Of a DNA stretch of 64,000 nt, positions 21,629 through 30,243 are shown in pieces (the stretch's first letter is position 1; each line of letters opens with the position of its first letter). The notes below the pieces were generated by a model. It ran no database searches, was not told the DNA's origin, and saw only the letters and a list, made by a program, of their open reading frames with translations. The stretch comes from Rhodococcus oxybenzonivorans. Lineage in GTDB: Bacteria > Actinomycetota > Actinomycetes > Mycobacteriales > Mycobacteriaceae. A program made the position numbers and the translations under genes. The DNA is taken from positions 1-64,000 of the forward strand of contig NZ_CP021354.1 of assembly GCF_003130705.1 (NCBI RefSeq). Direction: 5' to 3'.

Positions 21629-24226
21629 GTGCCGAGTCCGTTCGACCGTATGGAACGTCCCGGCGTGCTCTTCGCACGTCGCCTGGACGAGTATGGCGAC
21701 GCCCCGGCACTCATCACGCCGGACGGCACGGTCACGTACGGCGAGCTCGCCGCGCGGGTCGAAGCTCGGGCTCGTCAGCTGGGCGGTATCCGGCGCCTGG
21801 TGTTGATCTGCGGTGCCAACGACGTCGAGACGATTGCCACATACCTCGCGGCCTTGGCAGCCGGCCATCCCGTCCTGCTCGCGCCGGGCGACAAAGCGGC
21901 CGGCGTCGACGCGTTGATCGCCGCCTACCGACCCGACGTCGTCGTACGCAGGGACTGCAGCGGTCGGATGGCTGTCGAGGAAGTCCATGCTGGGTCCGCG
22001 CACGTGCTGCACCCCGACCTCGCGTTGTTGCTGAGCACCTCCGGTTCGACCGGGTCGCCGAAACTCGTCCGCCTTTCCCACAGCAATGTGCAGAGCAATG
22101 CGGAGTCGATCGCCGAGTATCTCGACATCAGGTCGGGCGATCGTGCGGTGACAACCCTTCCCATGCACTATTGCTATGGCCTGTCGGTCATTCACAGTCA
22201 TCTGCTGCGCGGTGCCGCCCTGGTATTGACGTCGCTGTCGGTGGCCGACGCCGATTTCTGGGAGCTGTTCCGCACGCACGGCGGCACGAATTTCGCGGGC
22301 GTGCCCTACACCTTCGACCTGCTGGACCGTGTCGGGTTCGACGCACTGGATCTGCCCGGCCTGCGATATGTGACGCAGGCCGGTGGCCGCCTCGCGCCGG
22401 ACCGCGTGCGGAAGTACGCCGAATTGGGTCGGCGCCGCGGCTGGGAGTTCTTCGTCATGTACGGGCAGACGGAGGCGACTGCCCGGATGGCGTATCTGCC
22501 GCCGGAGCTCGCCACGACCCACCCGCACACCATCGGCCGGGCGATCCCCGGCGGATCCTTTCGGATCGAGGCCGTCACCGACGCCCCCGAAGACATCGGC
22601 GAGCTGGTCTATTCGGGCCCCAACGTAATGCTCGGCTATGCAGAGGGTCCCGAGGACCTACGTCTCGGCGACGTACTCGGTGGCGAACTGCGCACGGGTG
22701 ACCTCGCCCGCTGTCGCCGCGACGGGTTGTACGAGGTGGTCGGGCGGCGCAGCCGCTTCGCCAAGGTCTACGGGCTGCGGATCGATCTTGCGCTGGTCGA
22801 GTCGACACTGGCCGAGCACGGCCACCGCTCGTGCTGTGTCGGCGGGGCGGAAGAACTGATCGCGGCCGTCGAATCCGGTGGTGACCTGGAGGGCGCGAGG
22901 CAGGTCGCTGCGCGGGCCGCCGGGTTGCCGGTCGGAGCGGTCCGTGTGTGCGCCGTCGACGAACTGCCGCGAACCGCCACGGGCAAGCCCGACTATTCGG
23001 CGGTGACCGCGCTGGCGCGGCGGCCGGAGCCGACCCAGCGTGCCTGCCCGGATGGACGCGCCGATGCGGACGCACTGCGCGCGCTGTATACCGAAGTCCT
23101 CGGCTGCCCGAACGTGACGGATGACAGCTCGTTCGTCAGCTTGGGTGGAGACTCGCTCTCCTACGTTCGCATGTCGTTGCGGCTCGAGCAGTTGCTCGGC
23201 TACCTCCCCGAGAACTGGCACACCACACGGATCCGCGACTTCACACCGCGCCGCGGACGCCGACGACCCTCAGTGGAGACCAATGTTCTGCTCCGCGCGG
23301 TCGCGATCGTTCTTATCGCCGGCTCGCACATTCATCTGTTCACGCTTCTCGGTGGGGCGCACGTGCTCCTCGGCGTTGCCGGTTACAACTTCGCCCGGTT
23401 CCACCTGAGTTCGGCGGGGCGGAACGAGCGGCTACGCCATACTCTCGTGAGCGTCGGCCGGATCGCCGTTCCGAGCATGGTGTGGCTCGGGTGTGTCATA
23501 GCCCTGACCGGGGAATACCGCATCACCAGCGCATTCTTGCTCAATGGAATTCTCGGTCCGCCCGGCTGGACGATCGAGTGGCGATACTGGTTCGTCGAGG
23601 CGATCGTATACATCCTCCTCGCCGTCGTCGTGCTGCTCTGTATTCCGGTGGTGGACCGCACCGAGCGCACCTATCCGTTCCTCTTCCCGATGGGACTCGT
23701 CGCGGTCGGCCTGCTCACCCGGTACGGAGTAATCGACATCGACGACACCCGCAACCGCATCCTCACCGCTTCGGTCGTTTTCTGGTTCTTCGCGCTGGGC
23801 TGGGCTGCCGCCAAGGCGACGACCATGTGGCACCGCATCTGCGTGACCGCGGCGATCGTGGCAACGGTGCCCGGATTCTTCTTCGGCGACACCAGGCGCG
23901 AGATCATCGTCATCGGCGGGCTGTGCCTGCTGGTGTGGCTACGGTCTGTGCGCTGCCCGACAGTGCTGAGCCGAGTGGCCGGGATCCTGGCGAGCGCCTC
24001 CCTCTACATCTACGTGACGCATTTCCAGGTGTACCTCCCGCTTCGCGACGACCACCCCTGGCCGGCGCTGGTGCTCTCGTTGCTCGTCGGCGTCCTGTAC
24101 TGGCAGGTGGTCACCTTCGTGCTTCAGCGGGACCGCCGCGCCGCCCTCTGGTCGGCAGGACGTCGGCTACTGCGATGGGAGAGACCACCTATTCCGACGA
24201 TGTCGACGCCGAACACGGCTCGATAG
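21629..24226 (+). CDS. Fused adenylation domain, carrier domain and membrane acyltransferase-3
   Basis: The 865-residue protein combines three activities. Residues about 10-475 form an AMP-binding adenylation domain with the phosphate loop STSGSTGSPKLVRLSH, the YGQTE motif and a C-terminal catalytic lysine in GKPDYS. A carrier domain (about 480-555) has LGGDSLSYV with the phosphopantetheine serine. The remainder (about 555-850) is an acyltransferase-3 membrane domain of about ten helices with a histidine in GSHIHLF. This suggests that an activated acyl or amino acid is loaded on the carrier and passed to a membrane or extracytoplasmic acceptor, analogous to DltA-DltC-DltB action in one chain. 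Substrate and acceptor are unknown. GTG 21629 was chosen because of the -10 spacing and because the longer frame enters a terminator; ATG 21650 is possible. Confidence 0.82.
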   Translation: MPSPFDRMERPGVLFARRLDEYGDAPALITPDGTVTYGELAARVEARARQLGGIRRLVLICGANDVETIATYLAALAAGHPVLLAPGDKAAGVDALIAAYRPDVVVRRDCSGRMAVEEVHAGSAHVLHPDLALLLSTSGSTGSPKLVRLSHSNVQSNAESIAEYLDIRSGDRAVTTLPMHYCYGLSVIHSHLLRGAALVLTSLSVADADFWELFRTHGGTNFAGVPYTFDLLDRVGFDALDLPGLRYVTQAGGRLAPDRVRKYAELGRRRGWEFFVMYGQTEATARMAYLPPELATTHPHTIGRAIPGGSFRIEAVTDAPEDIGELVYSGPNVMLGYAEGPEDLRLGDVLGGELRTGDLARCRRDGLYEVVGRRSRFAKVYGLRIDLALVESTLAEHGHRSCCVGGAEELIAAVESGGDLEGARQVAARAAGLPVGAVRVCAVDELPRTATGKPDYSAVTALARRPEPTQRACPDGRADADALRALYTEVLGCPNVTDDSSFVSLGGDSLSYVRMSLRLEQLLGYLPENWHTTRIRDFTPRRGRRRPSVETNVLLRAVAIVLIAGSHIHLFTLLGGAHVLLGVAGYNFARFHLSSAGRNERLRHTLVSVGRIAVPSMVWLGCVIALTGEYRITSAFLLNGILGPPGWTIEWRYWFVEAIVYILLAVVVLLCIPVVDRTERTYPFLFPMGLVAVGLLTRYGVIDIDDTRNRILTASVVFWFFALGWAAAKATTMWHRICVTAAIVATVPGFFFGDTRREIIVIGGLCLLVWLRSVRCPTVLSRVAGILASASLYIYVTHFQVYLPLRDDHPWPALVLSLLVGVLYWQVVTFVLQRDRRAALWSAGRRLLRWERPPIPTMSTPNTAR

Positions 24227-24239
24227 AAGGCTCGGCCAT

Positions 24240-25280
24240 TCACTGCTGGTAAGCCACTCCCGTACCGAGAACCCGTATTCCGACGCGCTCGCCAGGCGTG
24301 AGTGCGGTGGCACCGAAGCGGCGCACCGTGACCCGTTCGGAGACGACCCCGTCCGCGGTGTCGAGGCGGATACCGAGCAGCATCTCCGAGCCCAGATACT
24401 CCACATCGACGACCGACCCGGCCACGCCGGCACCGTCCGCGGTCACTTCGATCTGCTCCGGCCGCAACATGACGCGAGCCTCGCCCTGTACACCGTTCGC
24501 GATCACGGCCACGTCACCCAGCGCGCAACGGGCTCGCTCGCCCTCGACGTGCGCGGACAGGACGACGGCGTCACCGATGAACTCGGCGGTGGGAACATCG
24601 ATCGGCGCGGAATAGATTTCCCGGGGAGTGCCCACCTGCGCGAGCCGGCCGTCGCTCATCACCGCCACCCGGTCGGCGAACGAGAGCGCCTCGGGCTGGT
24701 CGTGGGTGACGAGGATGGTGGTGATGCCGGCCTTGGCGAGCACATCGGCGACGATCCTCCGGGTATTTGCGCGCAGGCCGGCATCGAGCGCGGAGAACGG
24801 CTCGTCGAGCAGCATGAGTTCCGGTTCGCGTGCCAATGCCCGCGCGAGCGCCACCCGTTGCTGTTGTCCGCCGGACAGCTGGTCGGGGCGCCGGGATGCG
24901 TACGAGTAGTCCAGCGACACCATCTCGAGCAATTCGGTGATTCTGGCTCGGGTGCGGGCGCGCCGGGGCAACCCGAACCCGACATTGACCGCCACCGTGG
25001 CGTGCGGGAACAGTGCGCCGTCCTGGGCCACGTACCCGACCGACCGTCTATGCGCGGGAATCCACTCGGCGCCCGCAACAACCCGGCCACCCAGGGTGAT
25101 GGTGCCGGCGTCGGGTCTTTCGAACCCCGCGACGAGGCGGAGCAACGTGGTCTTACCGCAGCCGGACGGACCTACGATTGCCGTCGTTGATCCTGCCTCC
25201 ACCGAAAAGGCGATGTGCCGGAGGACGTTCGTGGAGCCGAACGACTTGTCGAGTCCGTTTACCTCGAGCGCGTATGTCAT
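24240..25280 (-). CDS. Iron(III)-type ABC transporter ATP-binding protein
   Basis: The 346-residue ATPase energises the importer encoded with it. Walker A is GPSGCGKTT, the signature is LSGGQQQRVALARAL, and Walker B is LMLLDEPFSALD, followed by the H-loop VTHDQPEA. The C-terminal third is a TOBE-type regulatory domain. These features fit the FbpC/CysA-like class used for ferric iron, sulfate or thiosulfate; the iron assignment comes from the binding protein two genes upstream. ATG 25280 overlaps the permease stop by 4 bases (ATGA). The last gene of the operon, it runs convergently against the adenylation-acyltransferase gene with only 13 bases between stops. Confidence 0.9.
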   Translation of the reverse strand: MTYALEVNGLDKSFGSTNVLRHIAFSVEAGSTTAIVGPSGCGKTTLLRLVAGFERPDAGTITLGGRVVAGAEWIPAHRRSVGYVAQDGALFPHATVAVNVGFGLPRRARTRARITELLEMVSLDYSYASRRPDQLSGGQQQRVALARALAREPELMLLDEPFSALDAGLRANTRRIVADVLAKAGITTILVTHDQPEALSFADRVAVMSDGRLAQVGTPREIYSAPIDVPTAEFIGDAVVLSAHVEGERARCALGDVAVIANGVQGEARVMLRPEQIEVTADGAGVAGSVVDVEYLGSEMLLGIRLDTADGVVSERVTVRRFGATALTPGERVGIRVLGTGVAYQQ

Positions 25281-26749
25281 AGCCCGGCAACCTTTTTCGA
25301 CTGAGCGAAGAGCACATACGTCACGGGCAGCGACAGAACGATCATGAGCAGCGCGTACGGTGCTGCGCCCGCATAGTCGATCTCGCTGCTCAGCGACCAG
25401 AACTGCATGGACAGGGTGCGAGTTCCGGTGGGCGCGAGCAGGAGAGTGGCAGTCAGCTCGTTCACCACACCCAGAAACACCAGTGCCCCGCCCGCCGCGG
25501 TTGCCGGCGCAGCCAGCCGCAACGTCACGCGCAGGAATGTCCCCAACGGTGAGACGCCCAAAGACCGTGATGCCTCCTCGAGCCCGACCGGGGCCTGGGC
25601 GAGGCCCGCCCGCACATTGACCAGGGCGCGCGGCAGGAACAACAGCGTGTACGCCGCGATCACGACTGCCACGGTTTGGTACAGGGGACGGAAATAGTGG
25701 ATCGCGATCGTGATGAACGCCAGCGCCACCACGATGCCCGGCAGGGAACTGGAAATGTACGCGCTGCCCTCGAGGAACCTGCTGAACCCTCCGCGGTAGC
25801 GAATCGAGATCCAGGCGATGGGAAAGGCCAGCACGCACGTGACGACGGCGCCGGTTACCCCGAATGCGAGCGTCTGCGCCAGCGCCGACACAATGGCGTC
25901 CAGCTCCCATACGGCGGCACCGCCGACGACGAGCCAGCGCACGACACTGATGACGGGCACCCCCAGAGACAGCGCGATCACCATCCCGAGGAATAACAGG
26001 GCAAAGGGCTCGTAGCGGAAGCCGAGGTCGGCGGGCACCATTGCACGCGGCGCACCCGCTCCCACCCGGGCATATCGGGCGCTGCCCCGGACGACAGCTT
26101 CGATCACCAGCAACGTGAGGCAGAGCAACACGAGAACCCCCGCCAGCATCGTCGCCGCGGCGCCGTTGAAGGTCGATTGGTACTGCTCGAAGATGGCCGT
26201 CGTGAAGGTGTCGAACCGGATGAAGACGAAAGCGCCGTACTCGGCGAGCAGGTGCAGGGACACCAAGAGCGCTCCGCCCGCGATGGCCAGTCGCAGCTGC
26301 GGCACCACCACTCGGAAGAACACCGCCCACGGTCCGAGCCCGAGTGCACGCGCGGACTCCTCGACGGCAGGGTCCAGCCTGCGGAGGATCGCCGCAGTAG
26401 GGATGTAGACCAACGGAAAATAGGACAGGGTGGCGATGAGAACGCCGCCGGGTAGCCCGCCGAGCGACGGAATTGCCGTCACCCAGGAGTAACTGTTGAC
26501 GAAAGCCGGAACTGCCAGCGGTGCCGCCAGGAGCACTGCCCACACCTTCGCCCCCGACACCCGCGTGCGCTCGACGAGCCACGCTGCGAGGACGCCGACG
26601 GCGATGCAGATCGGCACCGTCGCCACCACCAGAAGCACGGTGTTACCGAGCAATTCGCGTACCCGCGGTCGAAACAGCAGTGCCGACGCGGTCGCCCAGC
26701 CGGTGTCGATGCTCTGCGCGATCACGTAACCGAGCGGGACGAGCGACAC
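25277..26749 (-). CDS. Iron(III)-type ABC transporter permease (FbpB-like)
   Basis: This is a two-module inner-membrane permease with about twelve helices and two EAA-type loops (EESARALGLGPWAVF and EEASRSLGVSPLGTF), the single-chain arrangement of FbpB. The first ATG/GTG/TTG in frame is GTG 26749, giving 490 residues, but this starts inside the first hydrophobic segment. The frame is open upstream with no ATG, GTG or TTG. A CTG at 26869 overlaps the stop of the binding-protein gene as CTGA and would give 530 residues with a charged N-terminus and a complete first helix. The true 5' end is probably upstream of the coordinate given. Confidence 0.87.
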   Translation of the reverse strand: MSLVPLGYVIAQSIDTGWATASALLFRPRVRELLGNTVLLVVATVPICIAVGVLAAWLVERTRVSGAKVWAVLLAAPLAVPAFVNSYSWVTAIPSLGGLPGGVLIATLSYFPLVYIPTAAILRRLDPAVEESARALGLGPWAVFFRVVVPQLRLAIAGGALLVSLHLLAEYGAFVFIRFDTFTTAIFEQYQSTFNGAAATMLAGVLVLLCLTLLVIEAVVRGSARYARVGAGAPRAMVPADLGFRYEPFALLFLGMVIALSLGVPVISVVRWLVVGGAAVWELDAIVSALAQTLAFGVTGAVVTCVLAFPIAWISIRYRGGFSRFLEGSAYISSSLPGIVVALAFITIAIHYFRPLYQTVAVVIAAYTLLFLPRALVNVRAGLAQAPVGLEEASRSLGVSPLGTFLRVTLRLAAPATAAGGALVFLGVVNELTATLLLAPTGTRTLSMQFWSLSSEIDYAGAAPYALLMIVLSLPVTYVLFAQSKKVAGL

Positions 26750-26865
26750 GGCGACGACGACGAGCGCAGCGAGGGCGAGGGGGATCGAGGGCCGGCCGGA
26801 ACGGGCAGTCGGACGCCGCCTCGTGTCCGGGTCTCCCGCCTGCGCTCGGCCGATCGGTGCAAGGT

Positions 26866-27906
26866 TCAGAGCAGACCGGCTTCCGTCATCAGTTCGGTGA
26901 CCTTCGGGCTGTTGAGCTTCGCGGGGTCGACCGCCGGGGCCTGCAGGTCTGCCAGCGGAACCAGCTCGGGGTTGGCGGGCACGTCACTGGCCACCGTGTA
27001 CTCGAACGATGTTCCGGTCTGCAATACTTCCTGCCCCGACTTACCCGTGACGAACTTCAAGAACTGCTGCGCAGCATCCTGATTCGGACTGGACTTCAGA
27101 ACTCCACCGCCCGAGACGCTGACGAATGCACCCGGATCCTGATTCCTGAAGTAGTGCAGAGCGACGTTGTTGCTGTTCTCCCCGGTCTTGGCCTGGTCGC
27201 CGAACCAGTAGTAGTGGTAGATCACTCCGCCCGGGATTTCTCCGGCATTGACGGCTTTCATCACCGTGTTGTTGCCCTTGTAGGTGCGGACGTTCTCCTT
27301 CATCGCGGCGAGCCACTGACGGGTGGCATCCTCGCCCCTCAGTTCGAGTAGCGCACTGACGATGGCCTGGAAGTCGGCCCCCGACGGCGACGCCGCCCAG
27401 CGGTCTTTCCACGCGGGGTCCTGCAGGTCGAGCAGCGACTTCGGGAGCTGGTCCTGAGGCAGTTGGTCCTTGTTGTACGCGAAGACCGTGGACCGCGCGG
27501 CGATACCGGTCCAGGCACCGCTCGACGGCCGGTACTGGCTCGGCACCTGATCGAGGACGTCCTGGTTCACGCCGGCGAACAGGCCGGCGTTCTCCACGAG
27601 GGTCATTGCCGGTGAGTTCTCGGTGAGGAACACGTCGGCCGGCGATTGATCCCCCTCCGCGACCAGCTGGTTGCCGAGTTCGGTATCGCTCCCGTTGCGG
27701 AGTTCCACCTCGATGCCGGTCTCGGCAGTGAACGCGTCAGCCCATTCCTGAGTCAGCGACTCGTGCTGCGCGTTGTAGACAGTGAGCGTGTCGGCGTCGG
27801 ACGAGGACTCCGAGCCGGAATCAGAGCACGCTGACACTGCCATCATCGCGGCGGTGGCGAACGCGATCCCCGCCATCAGTCGGATCTGCTTTCTCATGAC
27901 ATCCAT
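26866..27906 (-). CDS. Iron(III)-type ABC transporter substrate-binding lipoprotein (FbpA-like)
   Basis: The 346-residue extracytoplasmic binding protein starts with a lipoprotein signal peptide ending in the lipobox VSAC (cleaved before Cys 27) and a Ser-rich linker. The body resembles bacterial transferrin-type ferric binding proteins (LTVYNAQHESLTQEWADAF, NGSDTELGNQL, ADVFLTENSPA), with tyrosine-rich segments in the second half (VIYHYYWFGDQ) that fit iron coordination. ATG 27906 follows GGACGG; ATG 27897 is an alternative that also keeps the signal peptide. A promoter and an iron-box-like element lie just upstream. Confidence 0.9.
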   Translation of the reverse strand: MDVMRKQIRLMAGIAFATAAMMAVSACSDSGSESSSDADTLTVYNAQHESLTQEWADAFTAETGIEVELRNGSDTELGNQLVAEGDQSPADVFLTENSPAMTLVENAGLFAGVNQDVLDQVPSQYRPSSGAWTGIAARSTVFAYNKDQLPQDQLPKSLLDLQDPAWKDRWAASPSGADFQAIVSALLELRGEDATRQWLAAMKENVRTYKGNNTVMKAVNAGEIPGGVIYHYYWFGDQAKTGENSNNVALHYFRNQDPGAFVSVSGGGVLKSSPNQDAAQQFLKFVTGKSGQEVLQTGTSFEYTVASDVPANPELVPLADLQAPAVDPAKLNSPKVTELMTEAGLL

Positions 27907-27948
27907 CCGTCCTGTGTGTACGCCGGACCGCGCCTGGCCCTCGCGATG

Positions 27949-27976
27949 ATCGTACTGTCAGGCATGGCAATCCTAA
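27949..27976 (-). promoter_or_regulatory. Promoter with IdeR/DtxR-like iron box for the ABC importer
   Basis: On the minus strand TTAGGA (27976-27971) and TACGAT (27954-27949) form a -35/-10 pair with a 16-base spacer. The 19-mer from 27976 to 27958, TTAGGATTGCCATGCCTGA, matches 12 of 19 positions of the IdeR consensus and keeps the TTAGG and CCT ends. It covers the -35 and most of the spacer, as expected for a repressor site. The element also lies 50-70 bases before the divergent chorismate mutase-like gene. Confidence 0.45.
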
Positions 27977-28026
27977 GGGGATTGAGAACCTGGTCGCCGT
28001 AAGAGGGCCGTCCGCTCCAGCCGATC

Positions 28027-28491
28027 GTGGAGGCCGTTGCTCTGCGCCTGACGACAGCGGACACGGTGGCCGCGTCCAAGTGGCGAAGCGATGCGCCCAT
28101 CGACGATCCGGCCCGCGAGGAGCAGGTCCTTGCGTCGGTCGCGGCGCAGGCTCTCGACGAGGGTCTCGACGCAGCCCGAGTGCACCAGATATTCCGGGAC
28201 CAGATAGAGGCCAACAAGGACGTGCAGCGGGCTCTGTTCGCGTGGTGGAGTGTCTCACCCGGTTCGGCGCCCGCGATCGGCCCCGACCTGTCGCACGTGC
28301 GTCCGGTGATCGACCGGCAGAACACGCAGATTCTCGATCAGATGCGGGAGCAACAAGCAGTGCTGGCCGAAACCGGCTGGCTACCCGCACTTCTCGACGC
28401 CGCTGGTGCAGTCGGGCAGATTCTCAGCCCGCTGCACCAAGCGACGTTGGCGCGTGCACTCGTCTCCCTCTGCGGTCCGGTGGCACCGTAA
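28027..28491 (+). CDS. Chorismate mutase-like protein, AroQ-gamma type, without signal peptide
   Basis: The 154-residue all-helical protein resembles the secreted AroQ-gamma chorismate mutases of actinobacteria, which convert chorismate to prephenate. Expected active-site residues are present: R7 in ALRL, K18 in ASKW, R30 in PAREEQV and E55 in RDQIEANK. Members are normally exported, but here an in-frame TAA lies 27 bases before GTG 28027, so no signal peptide can be encoded in this frame. ATG 27964, upstream and in frame, reads only 12 codons before that stop. It could be a cytoplasmic variant, or a gene that lost its leader by mutation. The ribosome-binding site is weak. Confidence 0.7.
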   Translation: MEAVALRLTTADTVAASKWRSDAPIDDPAREEQVLASVAAQALDEGLDAARVHQIFRDQIEANKDVQRALFAWWSVSPGSAPAIGPDLSHVRPVIDRQNTQILDQMREQQAVLAETGWLPALLDAAGAVGQILSPLHQATLARALVSLCGPVAP

Positions 28492-28537
28492 CTGGGGCCT
28501 ACACAGCCGTTTCGGTAGATCGGCGCCCGTCAGCCCG

Positions 28538-29002
28538 TCACGCGATGAACGTTCCGATCGCCGGATTAGCCTGACAGATCGGGCTGCTGCCGAAGTTGAT
28601 CGAGCCGAATGCCGTCGCGATCACGTTGCCCACGCCGGTGTTCACCGTGGCCGACAGGAACGGGTACACGCCACGCAGATCGACGATCCCGGAGCGGCCG
28701 TTGTCCGTGTTCACCCAGGCGACGGTGATCTGCGCGGCGGCGGGAATCGGAGGAGCCGCCGGCCGCGACTCGAAACGGATGTCGCCGTCGGCGATCGGCG
28801 GCGACGCCTCCGGTCCGGACTGCCCCGTGAGCGCCGTGAGCGACATCAAGCTGCCCTGATTCGGGCACCCGATCGTGAGGGCGGGACCACCGAACGGATG
28901 AGGCGGGTCGGCCGCAGCGGTTCCGGCGGACAACACGGTGGCGCAGGCGGCGACCGGAAAGGTGATGGCGGCGATGCGGTGGACGAAACGTGCGACGGTC
29001 AT
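28538..29002 (-). CDS. Small secreted protein of unknown function
   Basis: The 154-residue protein begins with a clear signal peptide (MTVARFVHRIAAITF ... AGTAAADPP, cleavage probably after TAAA). The mature part contains two cysteines (GCPNQ and ICQAN) that could form a disulfide, and a segment ITVAWVNTDNGRSGIVDL suggesting a beta-rich fold. It resembles the small exported hypothetical proteins common in Rhodococcus, Nocardia and Mycobacterium. ATG 29002 was preferred to the upstream in-frame start at 29059, because it follows GAGGAG and places the signal peptide at the N-terminus. Confidence 0.75.
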   Translation of the reverse strand: MTVARFVHRIAAITFPVAACATVLSAGTAAADPPHPFGGPALTIGCPNQGSLMSLTALTGQSGPEASPPIADGDIRFESRPAAPPIPAAAQITVAWVNTDNGRSGIVDLRGVYPFLSATVNTGVGNVIATAFGSINFGSSPICQANPAIGTFIA

Positions 29003-29164
29003 GGCGACTCCTCGGAACGGTCCTCGCGGATGATTCGCTTGGGGATACCCCTGGTACAACGCATGAAACAGGGTTGCCCGAAAGGTGGTCCGATCCTTCA
29101 GCCGCCCACTGGAGTCCCGCCGACCTCCACCGGATACGCGCGGTGGTGGTCGGCGAGTGACGCG

Positions 29165-29602
29165 TCAGTTCGTGGTGGGTGCCGACGTGATGTCGGGGGA
29201 GGCGAGCTTGGCCGAGTTCTGCTCTTCGAGATCTTCGAGGCGCGGCGGAGCGGTAGCGATGGGCGGATGCTCGCGGCGGCTGATCTTGAAGAGCACTGCG
29301 CCGCCTGCGATGAGGGAACCGATGAGGACACCGATCGCGAGGCGACGTCCACGCGTCGACTTCGTTCGCGTCGCCGTCGAGTCTCCGGGGGTCAGCGACC
29401 CCACGACGCCCTGCGCTGCCTTCTTCACCGGGGTGGTCCGCGCGCGGGTGTAGCCCTTCTTCGCCAACGAAACGCCCTGGCGGCCCAGGAACAGGCCGGC
29501 CGTTCCGGTTCCGGTGGCCGCGGTGAGAGCGGCCGAACGTGCCACACGCAGGGCCTGATCGACAGCCTCTGATTTCGTCGAGTACTCCGTCGCTCGTGTC
29601 AT
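29165..29602 (-). CDS. cwsA: Cell wall synthesis protein CwsA
   Basis: This 145-residue protein has a helical cytoplasmic N-terminus ([15 protein letters not shown]), one membrane helix ([19 protein letters not shown], about 88-106) and a short proline-rich tail. Size, topology and position between the tRNA pair and ppiA, divergent from ppiA, match mycobacterial CwsA (Rv0008c), which helps localise Wag31 and CrgA during polar growth and division. Sequence similarity is modest, so synteny carries much of the call. Confidence 0.75.
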   Translation of the reverse strand: MTRATEYSTKSEAVDQALRVARSAALTAATGTGTAGLFLGRQGVSLAKKGYTRARTTPVKKAAQGVVGSLTPGDSTATRTKSTRGRRLAIGVLIGSLIAGGAVLFKISRREHPPIATAPPRLEDLEEQNSAKLASPDITSAPTTN

Positions 29603-29703
29603 GTCCCCACTTTGTCACAAGACGGGGGCCCGCGAACGGATCGAAGGCGCCCGATCCCACCGCGGAGGAACCAGCGGCAACTGCACAATGGCACGATGGT
29701 GGG

Positions 29704-30231
<528 letters not shown>

Positions 30232-30243
30232 GGAACACCAGAC

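Noticed and set aside
24240..26582. A 780-codon frame that appears to fuse a basic N-terminus to the ABC ATPase
   Set aside because: The first half is the permease gene read out of frame; the ATPase starts at ATG 25280 with ATGA coupling.
28406..29572. A 388-codon plus-strand frame over the secreted-protein and cwsA region
   Set aside because: It crosses three better-supported genes, is Arg/Gly-rich and has no family features.
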